This document shows, one piece after another, positions 34,266-42,925 of a DNA stretch of 64,000 nucleotides. The notes below the pieces were generated by a model that did not search any database, was not told the origin of the DNA, and worked only from the letters and a program-made list of their open reading frames with translations. Source of the stretch: Limnohabitans sp. Rim28 (GTDB lineage Bacteria; Pseudomonadota; Gammaproteobacteria; Burkholderiales; Burkholderiaceae_C); assembly GCF_000293865.2 (NCBI RefSeq), contig NZ_ALKN02000001.1, positions 186,001 to 250,000 of the forward strand, read 5' to 3'. Positions within the stretch are counted from its first letter, which is position 1, and each line of letters begins with the position of its first letter. A program made the translations under genes and the position numbers.

Positions 34266-35930
34266 TTAGAGTAATACCCGACGGAAGTCGCTGAGGATTT
34301 GTCCCAGGAACGCGTTGAAGCGTGCCGCTGCGGCGCCATCGATGACGCGGTGGTCCCATGTCAAAGACAGGGGCAGCATCAAGCGGGGCACAAACTGCTT
34401 GCCGTCCCAGACAGGCTCCATGGTGCTTTTGCACACACCGAGAATCGCCACTTCGGGCGCGTTGATGATGGGCGTGAAGTACTTACCGCCAATGCCGCCG
34501 AGGCTGGAGATGGTGAAAGTGGCGCCCGACATTTCTGCAGGACTGAGTTTGCCTTCTCGCGCCTTCTTGGCCAGCTCCCCCATTTCCTGGCTGATTTGCA
34601 GCACGCCTTTTTTGTCGCAATCGCGGATGACGGGCACCATCAAACCATTGGGCGTGTCAGCGGCAAAGCCGATGTGCCAGTAGTTTTTGTAGACCAGCGC
34701 ATCACCGTCGAGCGAGCTGTTGAACTCGGGGTATTTCTTGAGCGCGGCCACGCAAGCCTTGATCAAGAAGGCCAGCATCGTCACTTTGACGCCCGACTTC
34801 TCGTTCTCTTTGTTGGTCGAAACACGGAAAGCTTCTAGGTCGGTGATGTCGGCATCGTCGTGGTTGGTGACGGCCGGAATCATGATGGCATTGCGAAGCA
34901 AGTTCGCGCCGCTGATCTTCTTGATGCGGCCCATTTCTTTGCGCTCGATGGGGCCGAACTTGGCAAAGTCGACGTTGGGCCAAGGGATCAGGCCCAAAGC
35001 TGCGCCGTCACCGCCCGAAGCTGCAGGCGCTTTGGCCGCCTGGGCCTTCGTTTGCGCAGCGCCCGACATGACGGCCTTGGTGAAGGCATGCACATCGCCC
35101 TCGGTGATACGGCCTTTGAGGCCTGAGCCTTTGACTTCTTCGAGCGGCACGCCCAGCTCTCGGGCGAACTTGCGCACCGAGGGTGACGCGTGGGGCAAGC
35201 CCACCGTGTTGCCACCGGGGGCGTGGGCAGGCGCAGCCACTGCGGCAGCCGCCAGGGGCGTTGGCGCAGCAGCGAGCGTCGAGGCCACTGCCGCAGCCAC
35301 AGCCGCGACAGGCGCAGCTGCAGCCGCCACAGGCGCAGCTGCAGCCGCCACGGTGCCTTCCAAAATAGCCAACAAGTCGCCAATGTTGACCTTGTCGCCC
35401 AATTTGATTTTGAGCTCTTTGAGCACGCCAGCATGCGAGGAAGGGATTTCCATCGCCGCTTTGTCCGACTCGACCGTGATCAAGGATTGCTCGACCTTGA
35501 TGGCATCGCCAGGCTTGACCATGACCTCAATGACCACCACGTCTTTGAAGTCGCCAATGTCAGGCACATGCACTTGTACAGGACCTGAGACAACCTGGGC
35601 TGCCACAGCGACAGGCGCTGCCGGAGCCGCAGCGACAGCAGCAACGGCAGGCGCTGCAAAAGCTGCAACGGCAGGCGCAGCAACAGCCGCACCAGCAGCT
35701 TCGACCACCAACACGATGGAGCCTTGCTTGACTTTTTCACCCAAAGCGACGCGCATTTCTTTCACGACGCCAGCCGTGCTCGATGGAATTTCCATCGAGG
35801 CTTTGTCGGACTCCACAGTGATCAGCGATTGCTCGGCCTTGACCGTATCGCCCACCTTGACCATCAACTCAATGACGGTCACTTCATCGAAATCCCCGAT
35901 GTCCGGGACTTGAACTTCTACCAATGCCAT
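34266..35930 (-). CDS. aceF: Dihydrolipoyllysine-residue acetyltransferase (E2 of pyruvate dehydrogenase)
   Basis: The 554-residue E2 has two lipoyl domains with lysines K43 ([11 protein letters not shown]) and K157 (VESDKAAMEIP), each followed by an Ala/Pro/Val-rich swinging linker. An E3-binding domain (ASPSVRKFARELGVPL to GRITEGDV) follows, and the catalytic acetyltransferase domain with TWDHRVIDGAAAA near the C-terminus bears the active His and Asp. It transfers acetyl groups to CoA and forms the core of the complex. Its DNA for the two lipoyl domains and for that of lpdA is strikingly similar. It lies 15 bases after aceE and 57 bases before lpdA. Confidence 0.96.
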   Translation of the reverse strand: MALVEVQVPDIGDFDEVTVIELMVKVGDTVKAEQSLITVESDKASMEIPSSTAGVVKEMRVALGEKVKQGSIVLVVEAAGAAVAAPAVAAFAAPAVAAVAAAPAAPVAVAAQVVSGPVQVHVPDIGDFKDVVVIEVMVKPGDAIKVEQSLITVESDKAAMEIPSSHAGVLKELKIKLGDKVNIGDLLAILEGTVAAAAAPVAAAAAPVAAVAAAVASTLAAAPTPLAAAAVAAPAHAPGGNTVGLPHASPSVRKFARELGVPLEEVKGSGLKGRITEGDVHAFTKAVMSGAAQTKAQAAKAPAASGGDGAALGLIPWPNVDFAKFGPIERKEMGRIKKISGANLLRNAIMIPAVTNHDDADITDLEAFRVSTNKENEKSGVKVTMLAFLIKACVAALKKYPEFNSSLDGDALVYKNYWHIGFAADTPNGLMVPVIRDCDKKGVLQISQEMGELAKKAREGKLSPAEMSGATFTISSLGGIGGKYFTPIINAPEVAILGVCKSTMEPVWDGKQFVPRLMLPLSLTWDHRVIDGAAAARFNAFLGQILSDFRRVLL

Positions 35931-35945
35931 GTTTGTCTCCAGCTT

Positions 35946-38642
35946 TTATGCGTACAGCGGGTTGATTTTGTCGGTATTGATACCGTACTTTTTGATCGCA
36001 TCGGCCACTTGGCTGACGGGCACAGCACCGTCTTCGCTCAATGCTTTGAGGGCGGCCACCACGATGTAGTGGCGGTTGACTTCAAAGTGCTCTCGCAGCT
36101 TGCTGCGGAAATCAGAGCGGCCGAATCCGTCGGTGCCCAACACTTTGTAGGTGCGGTCTTTCGGAATGAAAGGACGAATCTGCTCGGCATAGGCCTTCAT
36201 GTAATCGGTTGAAGCGACCACCGGGCCGCTGTGCTTGGTCAGTTGTTGGCCCACAAAGGACACGCGAGGGGCGTCCATGGGGTGCAACATGTTGTGGCGC
36301 TCGGCGTCTTGACCGTCGCGGGTCAGTTCGTTGAAGCTGGGGCAGCTCCAAACGTCCGCTTGAATGCCCCAATCCGTGGCCAGCAAGGTTTGCGCGGCAA
36401 TGGATTCGCGCAAGATGGTGCCCGAGCCCAACAACTGCACGCGCTTGTCACCCGCAGCACCTGGCTTGCACAAATACATGCCTTTGATGATCTGCTCTTC
36501 GGTGCCAGGCGTGAGACCTGGCATGGCATAGTTTTCGTTCAGCAGGGTGATGTAATAAAAGACGTTGTCTTGCTTCTCGACCATGCGCTTCAAGCCATGG
36601 TGAAGGATGACACCCACTTCGTGTGCGAAGGTAGGGTCATAAGACACGCAGTTGGGGATGGTGTTGGCCATGATGTGGCTGTGACCGTCTTCGTGCTGCA
36701 AGCCTTCGCCGTTGAGCGTGGTGCGGCCCGATGTGCCGCCCAACAAGAAACCGCGCGCCTGCATGTCGCCCGCCGCCCAAGCCAGGTCGCCAATGCGCTG
36801 GAAGCCAAACATCGAGTAGTACACGTAGAACGGCACCATGATGCGGTTGCTGGTGCTGTAGCTGGTGGCCGCCGCGATCCAGCTCGACATGCCGCCGGCT
36901 TCGTTGATGCCTTCTTGCAAGATTTGGCCCGCTTTGTCTTCTTTGTAGTACATGACCTGGTCTTTGTCGACCGGGGTGTACTGCTGACCTGCGGGGTTGT
37001 AAATACCGATCTGACGGAACAAGCCTTCCATACCGAAAGTGCGGGCTTCGTCCACCAGAATCGGCACCACGCGTGGGCCCAGGGCTTGATCGCGCAGCAG
37101 TTGCGTCAAGAAACGCACATAAGCCTGGGTGGTGGAGATTTCACGGCCTTCGGCAGTCGGCTCCATCACGGCCTTGAAGGTGTCGAGCGAAGGCACGGTG
37201 AAGCTCTCTTCGGCCTTGGCGCGGCGCTTGGGCAAATAACCACCCAGCGCTTGGCGCCGCTCGTGCAGATAACGCATCTCTGGCGTGTCGTCAGCGGGCT
37301 TGTAAAAAGGAATATTGGCCAACTCGCTGTCCGGAATCGGAATGTTGAAGCGGTCGCGCATGTACTTGATGTCGTCGTCCGTGAGCTTCTTGGTCTGGTG
37401 GACCGTGTTCTTGCCCTCACCCGCCTTGCCCATGCCAAAACCTTTGACGGTCTTGATCAGCAACACAGTGGGCTGTCCCTTCGTGTTCACCGCCTGGTGG
37501 TAGGCCGCATAGACCTTTTGCGGGTCGTGACCGCCACGCTTGAGGTTCCAGATGTCGTTGTCCGACAGGTGCGCCACCATGTCCAGCGTGCGCGGGTCGC
37601 GTCCAAAAAAGTGCTTGCGGACATAGGCGCCGTCGTTGGCTTTGAAAGCCTGGTAGTCGCCGTCCAGGGTTTCCATCATCAGTTTGCGCAGGGCGCCGTC
37701 CTTGTCGCGGGCCAGCAAGCTGTCCCACTCGCTGCCCCACAGCAGCTTGATGACGTTCCAGCCAGAACCGCGGAATTCGCCTTCGAGTTCTTGCACGATC
37801 TTGCCGTTGCCGCGCACCGGTCCGTCCAGGCGCTGCAAGTTGCAGTTGACGACAAAAATCAGGTTGTCCAAGTTCTCGCGGGCGGCCAAACCAATGGCAC
37901 CCAATGATTCGACTTCGTCCATCTCGCCGTCACCGCAGAACACCCAGACCTTGCGGTTTTCGGTGTTGGCGATGCCACGGGCATGCAAGTATTTGAGGAA
38001 ACGCGCCTGGTAAATGGCCATCAATGGGCCAAGGCCCATGGACACGGTGGGGAACTGCCAGAACTCGGGCATGAGTTTGGGGTGTGGGTAGCTGGACAGA
38101 CCGTTGCCATCGACTTCTTGACGGAAATTGAGCAACTGCTCTTCCGTCAAGCGACCTTCCAAGTAAGCACGCGCGTAAACACCGGGGGAAACGTGGCCCT
38201 GAATGTAGAGGCAATCGCCACCGTGGTTTTCGTTTTCGGCATGCCAAAAGTGGTTGAACCCAGCGCCGAACATGTGGGCCAGCGATGCAAAGGAGCCAAT
38301 GTGGCCGCCCAAATCGCCGCCATCTGCAGGATTGTGTCGGTTGGCCTTGACCACCATGGCCATGGCGTTCCAGCGCATGTAAGCGCGAAGCCGCTCTTCG
38401 ATCTCGATGTTGCCGGGGCAACGTGCTTCCTCGGTGGGCTCAATGGTGTTGACATAACCCGTCGTGGCTGAAAACGGCAAATCGATGCTGTGCTGACGGG
38501 CTTCTTCCAGCAGGCCTTCCAGCAAGAAGTGGGCACGCTCAGGGCCCGCTTTCTCAATGACCGCCGACAGCGCGTCCATCCATTCACGGGTTTCTTGGCT
38601 GTCTGTGTCTTGCACCGTTTTTTGAGGTGTTGCCGCTGTCAT
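35946..38642 (-). CDS. aceE: Pyruvate dehydrogenase E1 component (homodimeric)
   Basis: This 898-residue homodimeric-type E1 uses thiamine diphosphate to decarboxylate pyruvate and acetylate the lipoyl groups of AceF. The diphosphate-binding motif GDGEMDEVESLGAI with a later NCNLQRLDGPVRGN is present, as are DLGGHIGSFASLAH near the N-terminus and EDGHSHIMANTIPNC in the central domain. The length matches E. coli AceE. GGAGACAACT in front of the ATG is a good ribosome site. It heads the aceE-aceF-lpdA operon and is divergent from a PAS sensor kinase gene. Confidence 0.97.
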   Translation of the reverse strand: MTAATPQKTVQDTDSQETREWMDALSAVIEKAGPERAHFLLEGLLEEARQHSIDLPFSATTGYVNTIEPTEEARCPGNIEIEERLRAYMRWNAMAMVVKANRHNPADGGDLGGHIGSFASLAHMFGAGFNHFWHAENENHGGDCLYIQGHVSPGVYARAYLEGRLTEEQLLNFRQEVDGNGLSSYPHPKLMPEFWQFPTVSMGLGPLMAIYQARFLKYLHARGIANTENRKVWVFCGDGEMDEVESLGAIGLAARENLDNLIFVVNCNLQRLDGPVRGNGKIVQELEGEFRGSGWNVIKLLWGSEWDSLLARDKDGALRKLMMETLDGDYQAFKANDGAYVRKHFFGRDPRTLDMVAHLSDNDIWNLKRGGHDPQKVYAAYHQAVNTKGQPTVLLIKTVKGFGMGKAGEGKNTVHQTKKLTDDDIKYMRDRFNIPIPDSELANIPFYKPADDTPEMRYLHERRQALGGYLPKRRAKAEESFTVPSLDTFKAVMEPTAEGREISTTQAYVRFLTQLLRDQALGPRVVPILVDEARTFGMEGLFRQIGIYNPAGQQYTPVDKDQVMYYKEDKAGQILQEGINEAGGMSSWIAAATSYSTSNRIMVPFYVYYSMFGFQRIGDLAWAAGDMQARGFLLGGTSGRTTLNGEGLQHEDGHSHIMANTIPNCVSYDPTFAHEVGVILHHGLKRMVEKQDNVFYYITLLNENYAMPGLTPGTEEQIIKGMYLCKPGAAGDKRVQLLGSGTILRESIAAQTLLATDWGIQADVWSCPSFNELTRDGQDAERHNMLHPMDAPRVSFVGQQLTKHSGPVVASTDYMKAYAEQIRPFIPKDRTYKVLGTDGFGRSDFRSKLREHFEVNRHYIVVAALKALSEDGAVPVSQVADAIKKYGINTDKINPLYA

Positions 38643-38804
38643 AGTTGTCTCCTGAAAATCATGGCCTTAGAACTGTCTCAAATTTTCTCATATTTTTCTT
38701 TTTATTTCAAATTATGCGGATGTGTTTTGTATTGTGAAATTTTCAAAGAAAGCTGGCACACATGGCTTGACGGTTTTGTCGTGTCCGTCCTCTAAACTCG
38801 GACG
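38643..38804. promoter_or_regulatory. Divergent regulatory gap between aceE and the PAS kinase gene
   Basis: This gap of about 160 bases must hold the promoters for both directions. Its centre (38675-38755) is rich in A and T. For the plus strand TTGACG and TCTAAA boxes 18 bases apart are visible at 38767-38796. For aceE only A+T-rich strings such as TTGAAA are seen, and no clear regulator site such as a PdhR box is recognisable. Confidence 0.5.
38767..38796 (+). promoter_or_regulatory. Candidate sigma-70 promoter giving a nearly leaderless kinase mRNA
   Basis: TTGACG and TCTAAA are separated by 18 bases. The -10 box ends only 8 bases before the ATG of the PAS kinase gene, so transcription would start at or within a few bases of the start codon. 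No Shine-Dalgarno sequence lies in front of that ATG, which fits a leaderless message. Confidence 0.5.
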
Positions 38805-41327
38805 ATGGAATTGAACAAAACAACGTCGGTTGTGAAAAAAGTGAGCCCTTGGACATGGTGGCTGTCTTGGTGGCGCCGCCAATCGCCCAACAAACAGGAC
38901 CGTTTTGCCAACCTGGCCCCGGTCGCTGCGGTGGTCTTGTTTCTGGCCGCCATTGCGAGTGCATTCTGGTATCTGAGGGTCGAAGAAGTCGAGCGTGAGC
39001 AGGAAGCCATTAAAAGAGATGTGGAATACGCGCAGCAACGTCTGAGGCTTCGTCTGCTGGAACGGCAAGAACAGGTGATGCGATTGGCCAGGGACGTTTC
39101 TAACCGCGAGATCCGCTTGGAACAGTTTTTGATCCGATCAGAGTCGTTGGTGCAACAGTACCCCGAGTTTTTGTCGCTGACATGGATCGATGAACGGCGC
39201 AGAATCGTGGCCAACCAAAGCATCTCCAGCATCTCCTCCAGCCAACAATTGCGCACGGGCAGCACCTTGAAAACAGGCGATACAGAGAGCCTGTTCAGTT
39301 TGACCAGAGACTTGATGCAGCCCATTTATGGGCAGATCTCCGTGGAGGCCGAGCGGGATACGCCCATGAACGTGTTGCAGTTGCACACCCCTTTGAGCAA
39401 CGACCAAGGTCGCTTCAATGGGGTTGTCATGGCGCAATACAGCATGGAGGGACTGCTTCGCTACGGCATTCCCACCGAGGTGTTGGCCAAATACGCCGTG
39501 GCCTTGCAAGACGGCGAAGGGCGCTTGCTGGCCGGCCAATCGATTGCCTCCCGTGCCGTTTTATGGTCTTTGCTGCCCGGCAGCGACAAGCCCCACAACG
39601 ACTTTGAAATTCCAGTTTCACCCGTTGGCAACGACTTGGTCTTGCGTGCCCAAACTTGGCGAACCTCTCAGGGCCTGGTGGGCAGTGGCTTGTTTTGGCT
39701 GGTCAGTGTTCTCAGTGCGATGACCGCCTGGATGCTGATTGCCAACTGGCGACACACCCGCAGGCGGTTGCAGGCTCAAAAAGCCTTGGTGGCAGAGACC
39801 AACTTCCGTCGCGCCATGGAAAACTCCATGCTGACGGGCATGCGTGCGCTGGATTTGCGCGGTCGCATCACCTATGTGAATCCGGGTTTTTGCCACATGA
39901 CGGGCTGGAGTGAGTCCGACTTGGTGGGCGCGGTGGCCCCCTTTCCTTATTGGCCTGAACAAGACCGTGAACTGTTGATGCGGCGCTTGGAAGAAGAAAT
40001 CAGCGGACAACATTCGGCTGGGGGGTTCCAAGTCCGGGTCAAACGCAAGAACGGTCAGTTGTTTGAAGCGCGCATGTACGTCTCCCCCTTGATTGACGCC
40101 ACAGGCAAACAAACGGGTTGGATGACCTCGATGACCGACATCACCGAGCCCAACCGCATCCGTGAACAACTGGCCAATTCCCACGAGCGCTTCACCATCG
40201 TGCTGGAGGCGCTGGACGCTTCGGTGTCGGTGGCGCCTCTGGGCAGCGAAGAGTTGTTGTTTGCCAACAAGCTGTACCGTTTATGGTTTGGGCAAAACAC
40301 TGAAGGTCACCTGCGGCTGGTCCAGCAAGCAGGCGCCTACAGTGGCGAGAGGGCCTCTGAAGACGTGGATGACATGGCCGGCCTGCCGACCGTGGGCTTG
40401 CCTGTTGTGGGACCAGAAAATGCTGAAATTTTCGTCCCCGAATTGAACAAATGGCTGGAAGTCCGCTCCCGTTACATCAACTGGGCTGACGGCCGTTTGG
40501 CCCAAATGGTCATTGCCAGCGACATCACGCCCCGGCGCCAAGCCGAAGAACTGGCAGCCCAACAAGCCGAGCGCGCGCAAACCGCCAGCAGCTTGATCAC
40601 CATGGGCGAAATGGCGTCCAGCGTGGCGCACGAGCTGAACCAACCCTTGACCGCCATCAGCAACTATTGCAGCGGCATGATCTCGCGCATACAGGCCAAA
40701 CAAGTCAAAGAAGAAGACTTGCTCTGGGCTCTGGAAAAAACCGCCCACCAAGCCCAAAGGGCCGGACAAATCATTTTGCGCATTCGCAGTTTCGTCAAAC
40801 GCAGCGAACCCAACCGCGCCCTGTCCGACGTCTCGGCCATGGTCAGCGAATCGCTGGAATTGGCAGAAATCGAGCTGCGCAGACGCCACGTTCGTCTAAC
40901 CCACCACATCGCGGCCCGCTTGCCTCAGCTGTGGGTCGACCCGATCTTGATCGAGCAAGTGCTGGTGAACTTGATGAAAAACGCTGCCGAGTCGATCGAC
41001 AACGCCAACCGCCCCCCAGAGCAACGTCAGGTCGAATTGCGCATCCTGCCCAAGACCATAGACAAGCAATCGGTGGTGGAGTTTTCGGTCACCGACACGG
41101 GCGCAGGCTTGCCACCCGAGTCGATTGAGCGGGTTTATGAAGCCTTTTTCTCGACCAAAGTAGAAGGCATGGGCATTGGCTTGAATTTGTGCCGAAGCAT
41201 TGTGGAATCGCACCAAGGCAGGATCAAAGCCGAGAACATCTACAATGCCGACGAAGTCACAGGCTGCCGTTTCTCCTTTTGGATACCGGTCGAGTCTGGT
41301 GAACCACATCACAACCCACTGGGGTAA
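38805..41327 (+). CDS. Membrane PAS-domain sensor histidine kinase
   Basis: The 840-residue kinase has TM1 at about 37-57, an extracytoplasmic sensor region of some 230 residues, TM2 near 288-312 (GLFWLVSVLSAMTAWML), then two PAS-like domains (one around RRAMENSMLTGMRALD with ITYVNPGF, another around RFTIVLEALDASVSVAP), HisKA with the His in ASSVAHELNQPLTA, and an ATPase domain (LMKNAAESI, DTGAGLP, GMGIGLNLCRSIVESH). The AHELNQPL form of the H-box and a FixJ-like regulator next door place it near FixL/DctB/TodS-like kinases. It is divergent from aceE. The ligand is unknown; small carboxylates are a guess. Confidence 0.93.
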   Translation: MELNKTTSVVKKVSPWTWWLSWWRRQSPNKQDRFANLAPVAAVVLFLAAIASAFWYLRVEEVEREQEAIKRDVEYAQQRLRLRLLERQEQVMRLARDVSNREIRLEQFLIRSESLVQQYPEFLSLTWIDERRRIVANQSISSISSSQQLRTGSTLKTGDTESLFSLTRDLMQPIYGQISVEAERDTPMNVLQLHTPLSNDQGRFNGVVMAQYSMEGLLRYGIPTEVLAKYAVALQDGEGRLLAGQSIASRAVLWSLLPGSDKPHNDFEIPVSPVGNDLVLRAQTWRTSQGLVGSGLFWLVSVLSAMTAWMLIANWRHTRRRLQAQKALVAETNFRRAMENSMLTGMRALDLRGRITYVNPGFCHMTGWSESDLVGAVAPFPYWPEQDRELLMRRLEEEISGQHSAGGFQVRVKRKNGQLFEARMYVSPLIDATGKQTGWMTSMTDITEPNRIREQLANSHERFTIVLEALDASVSVAPLGSEELLFANKLYRLWFGQNTEGHLRLVQQAGAYSGERASEDVDDMAGLPTVGLPVVGPENAEIFVPELNKWLEVRSRYINWADGRLAQMVIASDITPRRQAEELAAQQAERAQTASSLITMGEMASSVAHELNQPLTAISNYCSGMISRIQAKQVKEEDLLWALEKTAHQAQRAGQIILRIRSFVKRSEPNRALSDVSAMVSESLELAEIELRRRHVRLTHHIAARLPQLWVDPILIEQVLVNLMKNAAESIDNANRPPEQRQVELRILPKTIDKQSVVEFSVTDTGAGLPPESIERVYEAFFSTKVEGMGIGLNLCRSIVESHQGRIKAENIYNADEVTGCRFSFWIPVESGEPHHNPLG

Positions 41328-41331
41328 GCGA

Positions 41332-41958
41332 ATGAGTTTGATACCAAAAAAAGGCACTGTGTACGTTGTCGATGACGACGAAGCCGTGCGTGATTCCTTG
41401 CAATGGTTGCTGGAAGGCAAGGATTACCGAGTGCGTTGCTTTGACAGCGCCGAATCGTTCATCAGCCGCTACGACCCGCGCGAAGTGGCCTGTTTGATTG
41501 CCGACATTCGCATGGGCGGCATGAGCGGCATGGAGCTGCAGGACCGTTTGATTGAACGGCGCTCGCCCCTGCCCATCGTGTTCATCACCGGCCACGGCGA
41601 TGTGCCCATGGCGGTGAACACCATGAAAAAAGGCGCCATGGATTTCATCCAAAAGCCCTTCAAGGAAGAAGAACTTTTGAGCTTGGTTGAGCGCATGCTT
41701 GACGAGGCCCGCGATTCCTTTGCCGATTACCAACAAGCTGCCAGCCGTGACGCCTTGTTGTCCAAACTCACAGGCCGGGAAGCCCAGGTGCTCGAGCGGA
41801 TCGTCGCCGGGCGACTGAACAAACAAATCGCCGACGATTTGGGCATCAGCATCAAGACGGTAGAGGCGCACCGCGCCAACATCATGGAAAAGCTCAACGC
41901 CAATACCGTGGCCGACCTGCTCAAGATCGCGCTGGGGCAAAACGCACCCAAGGCCTGA
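41332..41958 (+). CDS. FixJ/NarL-type response regulator
   Basis: The receiver starts VYVVDDDEAVRDSLQWLL with D58 in LIADIRMGGMSG as phospho-acceptor and K in FIQKPFKEEELL. A LuxR-type helix-turn-helix follows: LTGREAQVLERIVAGRLNKQIADDLGISIKTVEAHRANIM shows the family pattern, quoted only in part here as LTGREAQVL and KTVEAHRANI. At 208 residues it is a typical FixJ/StyR/TtrR-like protein. It begins 4 bases after the kinase stop and ends in front of a strong terminator, so it is the kinase's partner. Regulation of the divergent aceE operon is possible but not shown. Confidence 0.93.
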   Translation: MSLIPKKGTVYVVDDDEAVRDSLQWLLEGKDYRVRCFDSAESFISRYDPREVACLIADIRMGGMSGMELQDRLIERRSPLPIVFITGHGDVPMAVNTMKKGAMDFIQKPFKEEELLSLVERMLDEARDSFADYQQAASRDALLSKLTGREAQVLERIVAGRLNKQIADDLGISIKTVEAHRANIMEKLNANTVADLLKIALGQNAPKA

Positions 41959-41976
41959 ACCGAGCACGCCCGACCC

Positions 41977-42002
41977 AAACGCCCGCACAAGTCGGGCGTT
42001 TT
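41977..42002 (+). terminator. Intrinsic terminator of the kinase-regulator operon
   Basis: AAACGCCCG and CGGGCGTTT form a 9-bp perfect stem around a 7-base loop, followed by T, GCA and TTTTTT. It begins 18 bases after the response-regulator stop and ends about 35 bases before folD, so folD has to be transcribed from a promoter overlapping or following it. Confidence 0.85.
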
Positions 42003-42035
42003 GCATTTTTTCTCTGACTTTTCGAGTTTTCACCC

Positions 42036-42887
42036 ATGACGGCCCAACTGATCGACGGCAACCAGCTTTCCAAACAACTTCGCACCGCGGTCGCCAGCCG
42101 CGCCCAGGCCCTCAAGGCCAAAGGCGTCACGCCGGGTCTGGCTGTGGTGCTGGTGGGCGACAACCCGGCCAGCCAGGTGTATGTGCGCAACAAGGTCAAG
42201 GCCTGCGAAGACAGCGGGCTGCACTCGGTACTGGAAAAATACGAAGCGAACATGAGCGAGGCCGAGCTGCTGGCCCGTGTGGAAGCGCTCAACCAGGATC
42301 CGACCATCCACGGCATCTTGGTGCAACTGCCGCTGCCCGCGCACATCGACGCACAAAAGGTGATCGAAGCCATCAGCCCCGCCAAAGATGTGGATGGCTT
42401 CCACATCGCCAGCGCAGGGGCCCTCATGACCGGCATGCCTGGCTTTTGGCCCTGCACACCCTATGGATGCATGAAGATGCTGGAGAGCATTGGCTACGAC
42501 CTGCGCGGCAAACACGCCGTGGTCATTGGCCGCAGCAACATTGTGGGCAAACCCATGGCACTGATGCTGCTGCAAAATGACGCCACGGTGACGGTCGCGC
42601 ACTCGCGCACCCAAAACCTCAAAGCCTTGACCCTGCAAGCCGACGTGATCGTGGCGGCTGTGGGCAAGCGCAACGTGCTGACGGCCGACATGGTCAAGCC
42701 CGGCGCGGTGGTGCTGGACGTGGGCATGAATCGCAACGAAGAAGGCAAACTGTGCGGCGACGTGGACTTTGACGGCGTGAAGCAAGTCGCCAGCCACATC
42801 ACCCCTGTGCCTGGTGGTGTGGGCCCCATGACGATCACCATGCTGTTGGTCAACACCCTTGAAGCGGCTGAACGCGCCACCAAGTGA
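42036..42887 (+). CDS. folD: Bifunctional methylenetetrahydrofolate dehydrogenase/cyclohydrolase
   Basis: FolD interconverts methylene-, methenyl- and formyl-tetrahydrofolate in one-carbon metabolism. The 283-residue protein has [19 protein letters not shown] with the catalytic Tyr and Lys, the QLPLPAHID motif, PAKDVDGFH, and the NADP-binding [12 protein letters not shown]. The length is standard. The ribosome site is not obvious because the gene follows the terminator closely. The prlC gene follows 38 bases after the stop, so the two are probably co-transcribed. Confidence 0.96.
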   Translation: MTAQLIDGNQLSKQLRTAVASRAQALKAKGVTPGLAVVLVGDNPASQVYVRNKVKACEDSGLHSVLEKYEANMSEAELLARVEALNQDPTIHGILVQLPLPAHIDAQKVIEAISPAKDVDGFHIASAGALMTGMPGFWPCTPYGCMKMLESIGYDLRGKHAVVIGRSNIVGKPMALMLLQNDATVTVAHSRTQNLKALTLQADVIVAAVGKRNVLTADMVKPGAVVLDVGMNRNEEGKLCGDVDFDGVKQVASHITPVPGGVGPMTITMLLVNTLEAAERATK

Positions 42888-42925
42888 TACAACGGACACC
42901 ATCCAACCGCTTTCTGGAAAATGCC

